DNA from: Agrypnia vestita
Lineage: Eukaryota > Arthropoda > Insecta > Trichoptera > Phryganeidae
Direction of reading: 5' to 3'
NCBI GenBank assembly: GCA_016648135.1
Contig: JADDOH010001985.1
Coordinates: 1 to 64,000, forward strand
DNA: 64,000 nt
Each line of letters opens with the position of its first letter. Positions within the stretch are counted from its first letter, which is position 1. The translations under genes were made by a program, and so were the position numbers. Below, piece by piece: positions 33,025 to 45,129 of this stretch. The notes beneath the pieces are model-generated. The model did no database searches, was not told the DNA's origin, and saw only the letters and a program-made list of their open reading frames with translations.

Positions 33025-34060
33025 TGAGTACTTTCGACAACTTATTTTTTTCAGGTTCAATCATAGTAATACATTTATTTTAACGCAGATGCATCGAAAA
33101 ACTTGTAGAACGTTAGAAAGACGTTATTTTTGAAAGAAATGACATTATCGACTAATTTGTTCTTTTTTTTGCTGTGACCTCTTCATTTGGTATGTTAACA
33201 CCCAATATTTGTTACCTGCTTTTTGTTTGTTCACTTACAAATATGCACAAGAATTATTATTGGTTAATTTAAAAATTTTCACAATTTGATTGGTATATAT
33301 TTAGCAAAATTATCCACAATTTTTTAATGGAATTTGACTGGTATTTGTATATTTTATTGTTTTTCTGTATCAAAATAAAAAAGATCTATGGATTGGAAAA
33401 ATTAAGATAGAAAAATCAAAATACGTTTCTCAAATGATACCGATAAAACAAAGGTGGAATGATACCTATGATCTGTGAGCTGGAGCACACCTGAGCTCTT
33501 TGAATACAAAGGATGCTTCTCCACGTGAAACCGAAAAGCTTAAATATCGCGAAATGTTTGCAGATAAAATCTGATTGAGACATACGTTCGGGACTTTTCC
33601 ATTGTTCGGCTCAATTTTCATATAAATGTTCCTCGTGATATTCTTGCGGGGAATAGAGAGGCATTCCAAACAGGAGGGCTGCAAATCCGGGCGCAGGGGT
33701 GAAACTGAGCCCGTCGAAGCCTTCTTTTTATTAGATTTATTTTATTAAAAGAGAATATGTTTTCATTACTCATTATTTTATAAACGAAAATTTAGCCTGA
33801 GAAAATTGTCTACGCGTGATTCTGGAAAATTTATCACATATGATGGTGAGTTGAAAATTCCAGGCAAAACTCATTAAGTACAGATTTTTTTTTGAAAAAT
33901 ATAGTTTTTTTATATTTAAAGAAATTTTTATGAAAATAAAAAAATTCTTTAAATATTTATATTCTATAAACAAATCCCGCTGAAATATAGAATACCTACA
34001 TTTATTATAGCGATTTAAATGTTCAAACCTTATTATTTCAGAACTATGAATATGAACTTA
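33025..34060. other. Non-coding interval
   Basis: AT-rich except 33470-33720, where a minus-strand frame of 72 codons (MQPSCLECLSIP...) occurs in GC-richer sequence. I see no family match. Confidence 0.35.
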
Positions 34061-34064
34061 GTGA

Positions 34065-34230
34065 GTAGCTTATTGGTCTTGTTATTATGACTCTTGTCTA
34101 GTAGTCCCAATACATTTGTTGGTGGTTCGAGCCCCATTTCACGAGACCAATAAGTTAGTCCTATTTTAAAAGCACAAGCGTTAAGCTTAATTCGAAAATA
34201 GTAAGAATACTCATGCGACACGTATTTTAA
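34065..34230 (+). repeat. SINE family S1, copy 3
   Basis: TAGCTTATTGGTCTTGTTATTATGAC (degraded A box), then GGTGGTTCGAGCCCCATTTC (B box), then ACCAATAAGTTAGTCCTATTTT and the 3' GCGACACGTATTTTAATTACG. Confidence 0.75.
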
Positions 34231-34619
34231 TTACGAAAAATATTAATTTTAGAAATGTTAACCATGGCATAAAACTGCTGCGTAGTTTGGTATACACAAG
34301 CACTGCAGATGATGACCAAATAATAAAAAATAAAATAAATAAAAAAACAAGCAAATGAAATATTAGTTATCAATATTTGGGTTATGGTAATTACTTAAGA
34401 GAACTTAAGAGATATTCGCAAATTACAGATCCCTGTTGTACGTCGGTAAAGAGAAGGACATCAATCGTTATTAAAAAACGATCGGGAAGATTTCGCCAGA
34501 TGGCGGTAATAGAGTAAATATACGGTATAGATGCGTAACCGCCACAGTGGCGGTTTTGCATCCATACGCCACAAATAACAGATTTATATTAAATAACTCC
34601 ATGGTGTGAAAACTACTTT

Positions 34620-34875
34620 AAGGAGGAGATTTAACTAACTAACTTATCATCACGCCGTTTCCCCGTGGGGGTAGGCAGAGAGGATAGAGCGCCATACTCT
34701 TCTGTCCTGACATACAACTTTCGCTTCATCTACATTCATACATCTTCGCATGCAAGCTCGACGGTTGTTCTGGCTTCTAACAGGACCATCTTCCAGTATC
34801 TGGTTAATCTGGTCATGCCACGTCTTCCGTGGTCGCCTTCTCTTTCTGGCGCCGTCAACACTTGCAATATTTAAG
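34620..34875 (-). pseudogene. LINE 3' coding remnant
   Basis: The minus strand codes for a LINE C-terminal block: RKRRRPRKTWHDQINQI, then RRACMRRCMNVDEAKVVC, then QDRRVWRSILSAYPHGET. This 'RPRKxW...DRxxWRS' ending is common in insect endonuclease/reverse transcriptase elements. The frame is open here but truncated upstream. Related fragments on the plus strand lie at 30740-30850, 36650-36840 and 51540-51690. Confidence 0.7.
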
Positions 34876-34999
34876 AAGTATAACTTAAAAGATATAGTAT
34901 TAAATAAAAATATATATAGAATAATGGCGACTAAAATGCTTTACTTTTAAAATCAGTTATCGGTTCATTTCTCAGCGTCGTCTTCAATATTTTCGCTCA

Positions 35000-35350
35000 G
35001 ATGGGTTCAATTCAAAAAAATAAACAATCATTTGCCTTGGAAAATAATCAGCGCGGCCAACCAGCCACTTCCACACACGAAGCCTTGCGCGGAACACCCC
35101 CGAGCGCCTCCTTGCAGCCCTTATCCATTTTTTACGCCGACAGAATACGGAGCAGGCTCTCCGGGAGGAAAAAATATAAATGCCACGACATTCACAACAA
35201 TGGAATGGAAAAGCATTTATTTTCCCGCCGTTTTTATCGAATGTAAGTTATGGCCGCACCGACAATACGCCCGAACAATGCAGGGCCGGGGCTAGGAAAG
35301 CTCTTGCCCGGAATTGCTTGCTTACAATTTCATTCGGTTTCGTAAACAGC
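35000..35350. other. GC-rich island, unassigned
   Basis: Three overlapping plus-strand frames are open here, reflecting GC content rather than coding. CpG-rich patches include GCGCGGCCAACC and GGGCCGGGGC. No protein family is recognisable in any frame. It may be a conserved non-coding element or an untranslated exon. Confidence 0.3.
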
Positions 35351-36290
35351 GGCAATTCACTCATTTTCACTATTTTTTCAGCGAAACTCGAGTGCTTTCT
35401 AAAGCGTGTTTATTTATATGCACACAGTTGTTTTAAGTTCGTTCATTTTAAGTAGTATACACACAGAGACTGTGGAATCGTGTGTAATTAATCAATGGGT
35501 GAAGAACATTGATTCAATTATTATTTTTAAAAATTAACTAATTCCTAGATTCTATATTAATTTTAATTTCTTTATCGTAAATGATAAATTAATAAATAAA
35601 GCTTTATTCTAGTATGTGGGGAGATTTGTGCAATCCATATAAGAAAAAATACATTAAATTATCATACATACGATATAAATATAAACTTATCAGATGATTA
35701 AAATATATAAATATAAATTATCACATGCAGGTATACAACAGGTACGATAAAACAAGAAATGAGGTATATAGCAAGAATTATTCAAATAAATAGGGCATTT
35801 AAAGTGAGAAAAACATGGTGTGAAGCAAAACAGTAAGTAGTATAGCAATTATTATTAACATAAATAAAAAGTATGCCATCTTCAAAATATACATATTCAT
35901 AGAATGATCTTTCTGAGTCAATAATGACCTGTTGAGTGAAGGTATGTTTTTTAAAATATGAAAAATAAAATAAACGCAAAACAAACTTTGTAAAAACAGT
36001 TATTTTTTAGTAAATGTCGACCAGTTTCAATATCACTCATTGTTCTTCTACTTAAGTTATATTATTATTTTTTGTGAAAATGGTCATATACTTAACAGAA
36101 AGGTAAAAAAAAAATATTGTTACTTTTTATTTTCCTTTTTTTTCGCTGATTCATCACTGAAACCTCTTTTTTGTTATTATAATTGTCATTTCGATTCATG
36201 ATGTGGTATATAGAATTTAAAAATTGTCAATTAAGAGATCTGATCTTGTTGATTGAATGAATAAGAAGAGAATAGTAAGAAAGATATAGA
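35351..36290. other. AT-rich non-coding DNA
   Basis: No supported feature. Confidence 0.45.
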
Positions 36291-36292
36291 AG

Positions 36293-36632
36293 GTGTCTCG
36301 TAGCTAGTTGCAAAAACATCGAAGGAGTTTTTTTCATGCAATTTTTAATAGAAAATATTTTTTACACTTTGGGTGAAATATTGACAGTTACGGAAATAAG
36401 CCACATTAAGTTTTTTTTTTTTTTTCCAACATTTCTGACTTATTTTCTGTAAAATGTTAGAGTATCATAACAATAACTTGTATTTAACATTAAAAATTCA
36501 TTCGCTTTAATGAAAGTCAAATAAAACTATTTAAATCTAACAAAAAATATTTTTTAAATTTCTGCGATGTTTAAATAATCCTACTTGACTTGTATAAAAG
36601 CGAATAAATTTTTGCTACTAGCTGTGAGACAC
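36293..36632. mobile_element. MITE, 340 bp, 24-bp TIRs
   Basis: The left end GTGTCTCGTAGCTAGTTGCA... (36293-36316) pairs with the reverse complement of 36609-36632 (GTGTCTCACAGCTAGTAGCA...), 21 of 24 positions. The interior contains CATTTCTGACTTATTTT and AAAAATTCATTCGCTTTAAT blocks like those of the FB foldback family. No coding frame. Confidence 0.7.
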
Positions 36633-36639
36633 GCTGTAC

Positions 36640-36840
36640 ATCACTTAAATTGACGGTTCCAGAAAAAGAGAGCAGCCATGACCAGAAAAATCAGATACTG
36701 AAAGATAATCATGAAAGAAAGGAAAGAAGCCTGTTAAATCGATGAGCTTGGATGAGAAGATCCATGAATGCGGAAGAGGTGTAAAGACAGAAGAGTGTAG
36801 CGCTACATACTCTCTGCACATACCTGCGGAGAAACAGCCT
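36640..36840 (+). pseudogene. LINE 3' coding remnant
   Basis: A degraded equivalent of the 34620-34875 fragment: ATGAGAAGATCCATGAATGC codes for MRRSMNAEEV followed by a stop, then GACAGAAGAGTGTAGCGCTA and CTCTCTGCACATACCTGCGG. Several stops and shifts. Confidence 0.5.
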
Positions 36841-36944
36841 AGTAGTGATTAAGTTACTTAAATCATATTATGACTTTTTTCATTAATCAATTTTATAATA
36901 ACAACAAATGTCTGCATACTATTAGAATTAAAAATCAAGAAGAG

Positions 36945-37640
36945 ATTATTTTTTCAGTGTGTGTTTGAGATGTGGTATCGGAGAAACTTGTCGCGTGTAT
37001 TGTGGATAGCGAGTCAAACAAGTGTCTCCATTCTACGAGGACTAAAAATCAAGTAGAGACTCTCATCCATTTGTCTGATACGAATCCTCTAATTTTTTGG
37101 ACATCTTGCTTGCTCAGAAATAATAAACTATTGTTCCTTAGCCACCATGGAACCAATTATGGATTCCATGCTCCTATGTCACGGTAATGTCGTCTTATAA
37201 ACTCAAGACAAGATATGGACTTCTTCGGTGTAAGTCTATCTAGATTCAAACAATCTCTGATTAGATAGTCCAGATCTTCTCTCCATCTTGTTAGTACTTT
37301 TTATTTGTCCTTAATTTTGTTTTTTTAATTGCTATAACTATTATTTTGATGTATTTATGTTGTTCATGTTATCTATTATATTTTATTAGACTATGTCCGG
37401 TAAAAAAATGAATAAAAAATAAATAATAGATGTGGTAGCCTGGAGAAACTTGTGGTAGGCCACGTCGAAGGTTGAGGAGGAAGAGGGAGATCCCCACACG
37501 ATGGACCAACCAAGTGGAAAAAGCTACAGAAACTTCTCTGGTGATAGCGTTAAGATCTGCAGGATGCCGGGAAAGATGGAAGAAAATAGCCAAGAAGGTG
37601 GGAGGTCATGAAGAATGCGACTCTAAGTCTTGAGGGACAG
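36945..37640 (+). pseudogene. Degenerate LINE 3' end in two blocks
   Basis: Block 1 (about 36960-37200) translates, with a stop, as FEMWYRRNLSRVLWI and TSVSILRGLKIK, the 'FExWxWRRMLR..W....TN.SIL..L.I' region after the LINE reverse transcriptase. Block 2 (37438-37615) gives LEKLVVGHVEG and, in a second frame, RPRRRLRRKREIPTRWTNQ and GCRERWKKIAKK, equivalent to the usual 'GRxPxRWxDQ ... A.DR..WR.I'. A 230-bp AT-rich stretch, probably an insertion, separates them. Dead element. Confidence 0.65.
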
Positions 37641-37944
37641 GAGTGGATAATTTTTGCACTATTGATTAATGTTTACAGTCAATAAAATTGAGTTGAATAA
37701 TAAACGTCAGCAGTTTAGAGAGTTGCATTGCAGTTAAATGAGTCGTAAGAGTAATTAATTGGCGGTATAAGTACACGATAAAATTGTAGCCTTCATGACT
37801 TGTTTATTTATAGGTATTAAGAGGGTTAATGTATTTAGTTATACTGGAGCGTATAGTATACTTGCCACTGTTTCTGCGCGCGTGAATAATTTAATTTTAT
37901 TGTCTCATTGTTTCTGTAGTTGAATATAAGTTATGCCTCACAAT

Positions 37945-38485
37945 ATCCAAGGCAATTCATAACATGGCCCCTCAATACATTACCGACTTCTGATTCCATT
38001 TTCTACAAATAACAGAAAACTAAGTCTTCGCTCAGCATCAACATGCAATACAAATAGGTTAGTTGAAGTAAATCGTTTCCACAAAACCAATATCGGTGAC
38101 CGTGCTTTCGCGGTGGCTGGATCTTTATGGAATAAATTATCTAATAAACTGAGACAAACAGACAGAGCTTACCACAGTTCAAAAAATAACTAAAGACGCA
38201 TTTGTTTAAACAATCATATAATAACCTATAGAATCAGACCGTTACAACACTACCTAATGTTTCCTACTCCTAGTATGCACTCCGCGAAAATACCTGATTC
38301 TTTCTAGCACTCCCAACTATTATAGTTTTAACTGTTAATTCCATTTTTTGCATGTCATCTAGTGAATAAGTAATAGTAAATAAGTGTTTTTAGCCTATAT
38401 GTTATTTTGTGTGAAGCGCCCTTGAGGTGAGTACTCACGAAAACGGCTCTATATAAATGATCCAATTATTATTATTATTAGTATT
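37945..38485 (+). pseudogene. LINE 3' end of L2/CR1 type
   Basis: Broken coding pieces fit the C-terminus of L2-like LINEs: APQYITDF, then 'LRSASTCNTNRLVEVNRFHKTNIGDRAFAVAGSLWNKL'-like sequence in shifting frames between about 37965 and 38145, then PQFKK and THLFKQ near 38170-38210. After a spacer it ends GAAGCGCCCTTGAGGTG ... CTATATAAATGATC followed by ATTATTATTATTA (38466-38480), the typical L2-type 3' end and microsatellite. Confidence 0.65.
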
Positions 38486-40160
38486 GCATTTAAAATCATG
38501 ACTCTCTACTAAAATATGTATAATAATATTGTCCGTATAATAATTTATAACATGAAACCAAATCAAGTGAAAAGCATTTTAATAATATTCAATGACATAA
38601 CATTATCAGAATATTTTTATATTCAAATTTTTCTGGAACACAATACTGGTTTTTATTTCCAGGGAGACATCATTAATCAAGATATATTATACATGTCTCA
38701 TAGAGACGAAGCTACTTATTTTGTATATTGGAAAGTAGGTAGGAAAGTCTTTTTGGGTGTCCATAGTGCTTAGGATCTATCGTATGGCTGTCTTAAGTGA
38801 TCATGGGATTTATGGGATAATACATTTTCAAACACAGGTGGCGATAGTAAAAACACAACACACATACGAATTAAGGTGTGCATATTTTATTTATATATAT
38901 TTTTTTGTAATTTGTTTATATTATGCTTTCTTTTAGCTTCTGCTTTTGCTATATATGTACTTGCTTTTTAGTTTATATTATATTTATTTTCTCCTACTGC
39001 TTTGTATTTGCTTCGACTTTATATTATTATTTTTTTTGTTTGTAGTATTCTTTCATTTACATTAAAATGTACAATTTACCTAATTTTTTGTAAAAGCCCT
39101 AAAAGGCGTTAAAAAGTAAATAAATATATACAAATATTTTTGCTGTGTTTGAAGAAGAAAATATATACAACTTCCAAAACTTTGATAAATGTGGTAAACT
39201 ATCACGGAATAGATGTGGTAGTCTATCATGGATTGGTGGACGTTACATTATGTAAAATGATCATATATATGGACAATATATTTTTAATTACAAAGTTTGA
39301 TAATTCAGTGTTGAACCACTCAATAGTACTAAATGAACTGGATTGAAATGTAAAATATGTTTTTCAAAATGATATTAGATACGTAACATTTTTTATTTAA
39401 AAAAACATGAATGATCTTTGAAAAATCCCTTCGGGAGTAAAATCGTCGCCGTATTCAATAAAATAAAATAAAAAAAGCACGTAGAGAGCAGATGTCCATT
39501 TGAAAAATGTACCCCTATTTGGTGGACTAAATAAGGGTTGGGTATCCCAACGCGACCAGGGGGAGGAGGGAGGCTCTGGCCGGGAATAAAATAAATGGTT
39601 ATGACAAGGATATGAACTCGCATCCCCTGTGATTTGGCAATGAAGGCTTTATATTTCCATTTTTCTACGGAGGAAGAAACGACAAAATGGTTGAATTTTT
39701 CCATTTGTCATAACTCAAATGATGCCGTAAAACGTCTAGTCTCTTATGATACGGCCGAGACGTGCTTTTGAAGCCGAGTACATTATAAAATAAATATTAA
39801 ATATTAACTTATTGAAAATTTATAAAATGTAAAAATATCATTTCATCCTAAACGACAAAAATAACTATATAGCTTTCTGAAAATGTTTTTTAATTATGAG
39901 TAATTCAAGACAAACGAAAAATATAAACGTATGTTTAAATATATTAACAATTTAAACTAATAAAGAGACATGTTTTTAATCATACTTAGGTTAACTTGAA
40001 TCCAATGACTCAAAATATTTAGGTATAATCAATTATTATAAAAAAAAAATTTATATTATTAATATTTTTAATATTCAAAGAATTATTTTTATGGTCAGGC
40101 ATTTTAAGAATTTTTTTTAACCGTCATACTTATAGACTAAGTGTGTTAATACATATATTT
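38486..40160. other. AT-rich interval with dispersed-repeat pieces
   Basis: Blocks at 38745-38825 and 39155-39265 resemble parts of the OBP downstream repeat (…CTTAAGTGATCA…; GGACGTTACATTATGTAAAATGATCA). An 85-codon plus-strand frame (38516-38773) contains an acceptor/donor-flanked stretch but no recognisable domain. A GC-richer patch at 39535-39590 is unassigned. Confidence 0.35.
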
Positions 40161-40179
40161 CGAAATTTTAACTTGTATA

Positions 40180-40730
40180 TCAAGCATGTTTTTCCATGTT
40201 AAAAATCGGAAATTAACATCTTCTCTTGTCCACCATTCTCTAACGGATTTTCATAAAATAGATTTTGACAAAGTAGTCGCCAGTCTCAATAATGAATTAT
40301 TGAGAATTTACAGAGAGGCAATTGAAATAAATAAAAGAAATAGTCATATAATGAACAATACCTATAGACGATAGCATTCGATTTCCAACCTCATGGAATA
40401 ATATACTTAAGAATAATAATCATATTCATAATACAAATAATATTCATAATAAACCACATATCACTATGGAAACACCAAAGTAATTAGAAAATCCAACCAC
40501 TTCACTGTCTAATAATGATAATAAATAGTAAGTACACGGATCACTGGAAGCCAAACAAAATGGATTAACGGCGTCGCTGGAGAAACCCACCTCTGAAGCA
40601 GATTTTTTAAAACTCTCACTTGACGATAAGCTCCGGACTCGAAGAGTCGTGCGCTTTTCAGATAAGTAGCTCATTGACAAGGAGTCCTGAATATGAGCAG
40701 TAAGATCTATTCAAAACGTCGGTCTTGAGG
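40180..40730 (+). pseudogene. Penelope-like element: C-terminal coding end plus decayed terminal repeat
   Basis: The plus-strand frame at 40186-40374 includes KIDFDKVVASLNN and LRIYREAIEINKRNSHIMNN, matching the end of the GIY-YIG-containing reverse transcriptases of Penelope-like elements ('IDF..V..L......R..REAIEI.K....N'). A shifted TSWNNIL piece follows near 40393, as in the usual LSxTW ending. About 330 bp downstream, CCTGAATATGAG ... CAAAACGTCGGTC (40694-40735) looks like a worn second-family hammerhead motif. The catalytic domains are absent. Confidence 0.5.
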
Positions 40731-40739
40731 ACCAGAATT

Positions 40740-42345
40740 TGACGCGGGGTACCCCCAAAGTAGCCAGAACTAGCATATCTCGTACCCGTGAAAGCGCTCT
40801 AGTAGAAACAAGCTAGACTAAGTTTAGAAGGAAGGTCGTGGAATGGCGAGCTCTGATAAAAGAAGTATTAGTTGTTCTTATATGGCGAGGGACGGAAGGA
40901 TGAGAAGAAATTAAGACAGAGAATAAGCGATCATTAGGATAGGCTCATCACGAGCAGTAATAGATACAGGCTAATAATGATGACGATTCTTCCATCAAAT
41001 TTAGATAACAAACTATAAACATTATTTTAACTGAAAACTCGTATGCGCAAGTTCAAATAAAGTAGAATACAAAGACATGGCATAAAAGGCGAGGAAAATT
41101 TGCATATTAAAATGCAATTGATCCAAGCACCCCCGAATCCAGCGCAGGTGGCTATTAGGGGTTTTTGATATATAGCCTCCCATATTATCGAGGGCCATAT
41201 CCGAGACATCGTTCAAGCGTGTAATAGGTTATGTGATATGAATAAGTTAGCAGGGTGAAAGAGCTAAACTTTCTAGACAATTTGGATTTCGTGAGAAGAA
41301 AAAGCGTTGCATCGAGAATCGATTAAGCTTAATACGAGCGCTTTTTCTTTCGGAAAATACTTTGCATCTAAAATTTTACGATAACACGTTAATATAATAA
41401 TAGGAAACCACATCTGACAAACCATCTAAATTGCGGAATTTGTCAAATATATTTCAAAAATTTTTTCTGGTATGATGAGTTCTATTGGGAAATTTTGTTT
41501 ATGTTTTTTATTTAAAAGTTTTATTTCGTTTTTTGATTTAAAACCTGTTTCTTGCGGCTGTATTGAAAGACAGATTCCAGCAGAAATACTATATTTCAGC
41601 GCAGACTTCGGTATGTTTAAGGAGACAGAACATTTTTAATATGCTTTCAGAAAAGAAACTATTGCTAATAAAAATAATGTATATTTTTGTACATTCATTG
41701 AAATTATTTTACTTTGAATGAGTAAAATGAAAAATGTTATCGACTACATCAGATATGTTACAAAAAACTTTATCTACCTCATCATATTATACGTTGCAGA
41801 TCAAGACGTAATATGCGGAAAATTTCAGAGTACTTTTTTCATTACCCATGATATCACCCTCCATTAACATGTTTGTTTAAAGGATTTAAAGTCTTTTGTG
41901 GGTATGATTACACTTATAGGTCTTATGTGATTTTCATCAAAATTTTCTGAAAAATTTATCTTCGCTGATTTGTTCCAAATAGACGTTATTTACAAAATTG
42001 TAACTCTTTACTATTGATCCTTCAGAAAAAATAGTAAAAATCTTCCCGATTTTTCTTTCATGATGTATATGGTCCATTTATTTTATAAAAATTACAAAAA
42101 CACTATTCAAACCAAACTTAGAGAAGAAATAATTGAAAATTTGTATTTTTTTTGTGGTTTATAAAGGATAGGTAGACATGATTGTTAACCTTATCTCATT
42201 TCAATCAAATTTTTCTATAACGGTAGATTTTGTTAACTATCCTATTTGGAGATATTGTTTCAAAAAGGAACTACTTCGAAAATTTGTAACCTATTGTACT
42301 GATTCTACGTCATCGTCACATAAGAGATAATGATAAACCCTGCAA
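40740..42345. other. Non-coding interval
   Basis: The stretch 41040-41340 is less AT-rich and has octamer-like motifs (TTTGCATATTAAAATGCAAT) and no coding sequence; it is a candidate conserved non-coding element. The rest is AT-rich and unassigned. Confidence 0.35.
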
Positions 42346-42349
42346 TATG

Positions 42350-42425
42350 ATTCAAAACGTCGGTCAGTCAGAAAGGTTGTAGAGACAAGACATGACACCC
42401 CAGAAAACTCAAAACAGAAAATCAA
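42350..42425 (+). repeat. Penelope-type repeat fragment (second family)
   Basis: CAAAACGTCGGTCAGTCAGAAAGG followed by GACACCCCAGAAAACTCAAAAC; it shares its order with 16757-16810. The 5' core is missing. Confidence 0.4.
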
Positions 42426-42480
42426 TACTCTCGTTGAAGAAGATGGTTGCCTTTTCCTTGAACCACTTTTTATTTAATTA

Positions 42481-42524
42481 TGGTCTTTTTGTTTAATTTG
42501 TCTACAAATTAAACAAAAAGACCA
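42481..42524. repeat. Perfect 20-bp hairpin
   Basis: TGGTCTTTTTGTTTAATTTG, loop TCTA, then its exact reverse complement. Either a recent snap-back duplication or the core of a tiny foldback. Confidence 0.8.
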
Positions 42525-42529
42525 ACAAA

Positions 42530-44080
42530 AGACTACATGTTTATTTTTAATGAAATTTAAAATAAATTAAATTTTAATAAATATTACTATATTATATTAT
42601 AAAATTATATCCGAAGCTTTGAAAATTCTCAAACTAACGTGCAGTCAGTACTTTTAAATATGTTGTACTTAACTATAATATCTTCACGATATTCTTAAAC
42701 GATAAGAACTATACATAATTGAGGATTTCCGAAACAGTCTGGACGTTTAGAATGTTTTTGAAAGAAGTGGAAGGATCTAGAATACATTATAATATACAAT
42801 AAAACTCGCTTAATATCATTTCCTATTTAAATAAGCATATAATCTACAAGCGAAATAAATAACAGAGTCCTAACTGCGTGCGAGGAGTGTTCTAGTAGAG
42901 GATTAGTGCAACACAAATGATGTACAAAATTTCCATTGACAAGTTGAATATTCTCGAATGATGATTCCTTTACAATGAATAAATAAAAAAATACAATAAT
43001 TATAAAATAAAATTAATTTTAAGTGATTCATTTGTCTCTTATCGCTGTGCCCCGTGATTATGTGTACGAAACAAATTTAAATAAAATATATATCTCGTAC
43101 TGTAGCATTTTTACATTATTGCATTTTTTTTATTTATTTTTTTTTTTTTGTCATTTATTTTTGTTAATTATCATCTTCTTCGGTGGTCCCTCATTACGAG
43201 GATGACGTTTGACATGTTTGAATTATGCGTCCGAGCGTGGCTGAGGAGTCCTACACTGAAACCACATACCCTTCCATAAGTTGTTCACATTCATTCGGTG
43301 GTAATGGGGTTCTGGCAGAAGAATTTTCAAAAGGTTTTTTTTTTAAATTATATCATGTTCAAATTACTGTTCTGTTTGTATTGTGGATCTCTGTTATTGG
43401 TTTGTGTTCTGTCCATTACATCATATAACTTTTCGATTACACTGCTGTAATTCCATAAAATGAAAAATACTACTATCAAAAGTATTATTTCATCAGTCAG
43501 ATATAAAATTTGTATCTTTTTTCGAAAATGTATTTTGACGTAAAACACTTGTTTCAGTATACTGACTGCACACGCCTGCAGACAGAGGTATAGACAAGCG
43601 ATCACGTCCAAAGAGCTTAGTAGTAATCGCAAACAATTCATTCTGTAACGATTAAAAAAATAAGCAATCAGGTTCTGTATATCAGGGGCGTGCAGTGAGA
43701 ACAAGAAGCATGACTTTTTAATAAGCATACATTTTGAAAAGAAACCAAAATAAGAGATATATCTCGTAATATTCCTGTCACAATATTTAACATATTATTC
43801 AGATTTTAATATTTCATAATATTCTGTCAGTTAAATATTTAATTTAGATTTTTTTTCAAATACATCTTAAAAACAGTTATGCTTCTTGTATCCACTGCAG
43901 GTCCCCGCTATATATAACTCGAAACCGCACCCCAGGCAATTCCAAGTTAAAACTGCAATCAGCGAGCGACATAAAATGGAACAATTTTTCGAGTGATAAC
44001 TTCTGGGCTCATTTATCAATCTGTTTTATTCGAACCTTATAGCGGTGACCATACTTTAAAAATGATCTTATTATATATGC
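42530..44080. other. AT-rich non-coding DNA
   Basis: No supported feature. A 126-codon minus-strand frame at 43348-43728 is rich in hydrophobic residues but has no family resemblance and AT-driven codon use. Confidence 0.4.
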
Positions 44081-44096
44081 AAAACTAGGAACTGAC

Positions 44097-44233
44097 CTGC
44101 TGTAAGTGTCCAGTACGCTGTGCAGTGCAAACTTCACCCTCGGGCGCGGGGCGCTGTTCCAGGAGCGAGGCGGGGGAGCGAGGGTGAACACGTACCGCGG
44201 GGGGGAGTCCAGCTCCGAGTAGTATTGCGACAT
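44097..44233 (-). CDS. Probable first coding exon of an unidentified gene
   Basis: The minus-strand ATG at 44233 is in a good context (CCCCCACCATGTC). It opens 45 codons plus two bases, ending at a consensus donor CAG|GTCAGT (exon end 44097). The product starts MSQYYSELDSPPRYVFTLAP and continues with a Pro/Arg-rich stretch and VKFALHSVLDTYS. GC-rich, CpG-rich composition in AT-rich surroundings and a clean donor in frame support a real exon. I do not recognise the protein; the missing exons must lie at lower coordinates or outside the window. No signal peptide. Confidence 0.5.
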
Positions 44234-44270
44234 GGTGGGGGCGAACTCCAACACTCGACTCACTCGGTTT
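44234..44270 (-). promoter_or_regulatory. 5' leader just upstream of the 44233 start
   Basis: The minus strand reads ACCGAGTGAGTCGAGTGTTGGAG before the ATG. The repeated GAGTSGAGTG-like sequence could be initiator or downstream promoter sequence. No TATA box is certain. Confidence 0.2.
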
Positions 44271-44859
44271 TATCAATAATTTTATCGAATCATACCGCTC
44301 ACTTTTAATGGTCTTGAAATCGACATCAATTTGAATTTGTAACACAAAATGTAAAAATAAAAATTGACAAATGTTTACAAGTCCTAAAATGTAAAGTTAT
44401 CCTTTACGGTCGAACATTATTATCAATTTCAAAAAACCAGCAATCTTTGTAATACGATAATTATTTACGTCAATCGGTTTCGATACCACGTTAATGATTG
44501 TGTTAGAAATTATTATGTGTTCGTCCCGACGAAGATACGTTGGTATCGAAACCGGTCGAAGTAAAAAACAATCAGTGTGATTTATACACAGTTTAGTCAC
44601 TTATGAAACAAAGTACGCGAATTAAACCTGTATACAACTTCCAAGAATTTGATAGATGTGACAATCCATCACGCGTGGCATTGGTAAACGTTACATTGCG
44701 TAAAGTGATCACTTGAGCCACTCTCTGAACACTCAAAAAGACTTCCATACAATATAAATAAAAATATTTTAAAAAATTGTCTCCATAAGATATCTATAAT
44801 AAATTTTGATTAGTGATGTCCGCCTGGAGATAAAATCCAGTATTGGGTTCTTGAAAATA

Positions 44860-44950
44860 AAGACGGGACGCTAGCTCTCCCGCTCGCACTTCGCGAGCCG
44901 GCAGCCGCACTGCGGGCCAGTCGGACACACGCGATGCTACCGTTTCTGCA
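44860..44950. promoter_or_regulatory. Short CpG-rich island
   Basis: TCCCGCTCGCACTTCGCGAG and GGGCCAGTCGGACACACGCG: high CpG in an AT-rich context, about 630 bp upstream of the 44233 start on the minus strand. Could be the promoter of that gene. No direct evidence. Confidence 0.3.
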
Positions 44951-45129
44951 GACAATCACCAAAATTACAAATCGCAATTACCTACGTTTTTAATTTGCAA
45001 ATCGCTATAAAGGAAGATCACGAACATACTCAAAATATTCAGATTTATTTCATTTTCTTGAGTGGTTCATTACTGTCAAATGGTACGAAGATGAAAAGAA
45101 AAGCAATTTCTGTCATATGTCCTCTTCGC

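Noticed and set aside
43348..43728. A membrane protein or chemoreceptor fragment (hydrophobic 126-codon frame)
   Set aside because: Hydrophobicity follows from AT-rich codons; no receptor signature or splice structure is visible.
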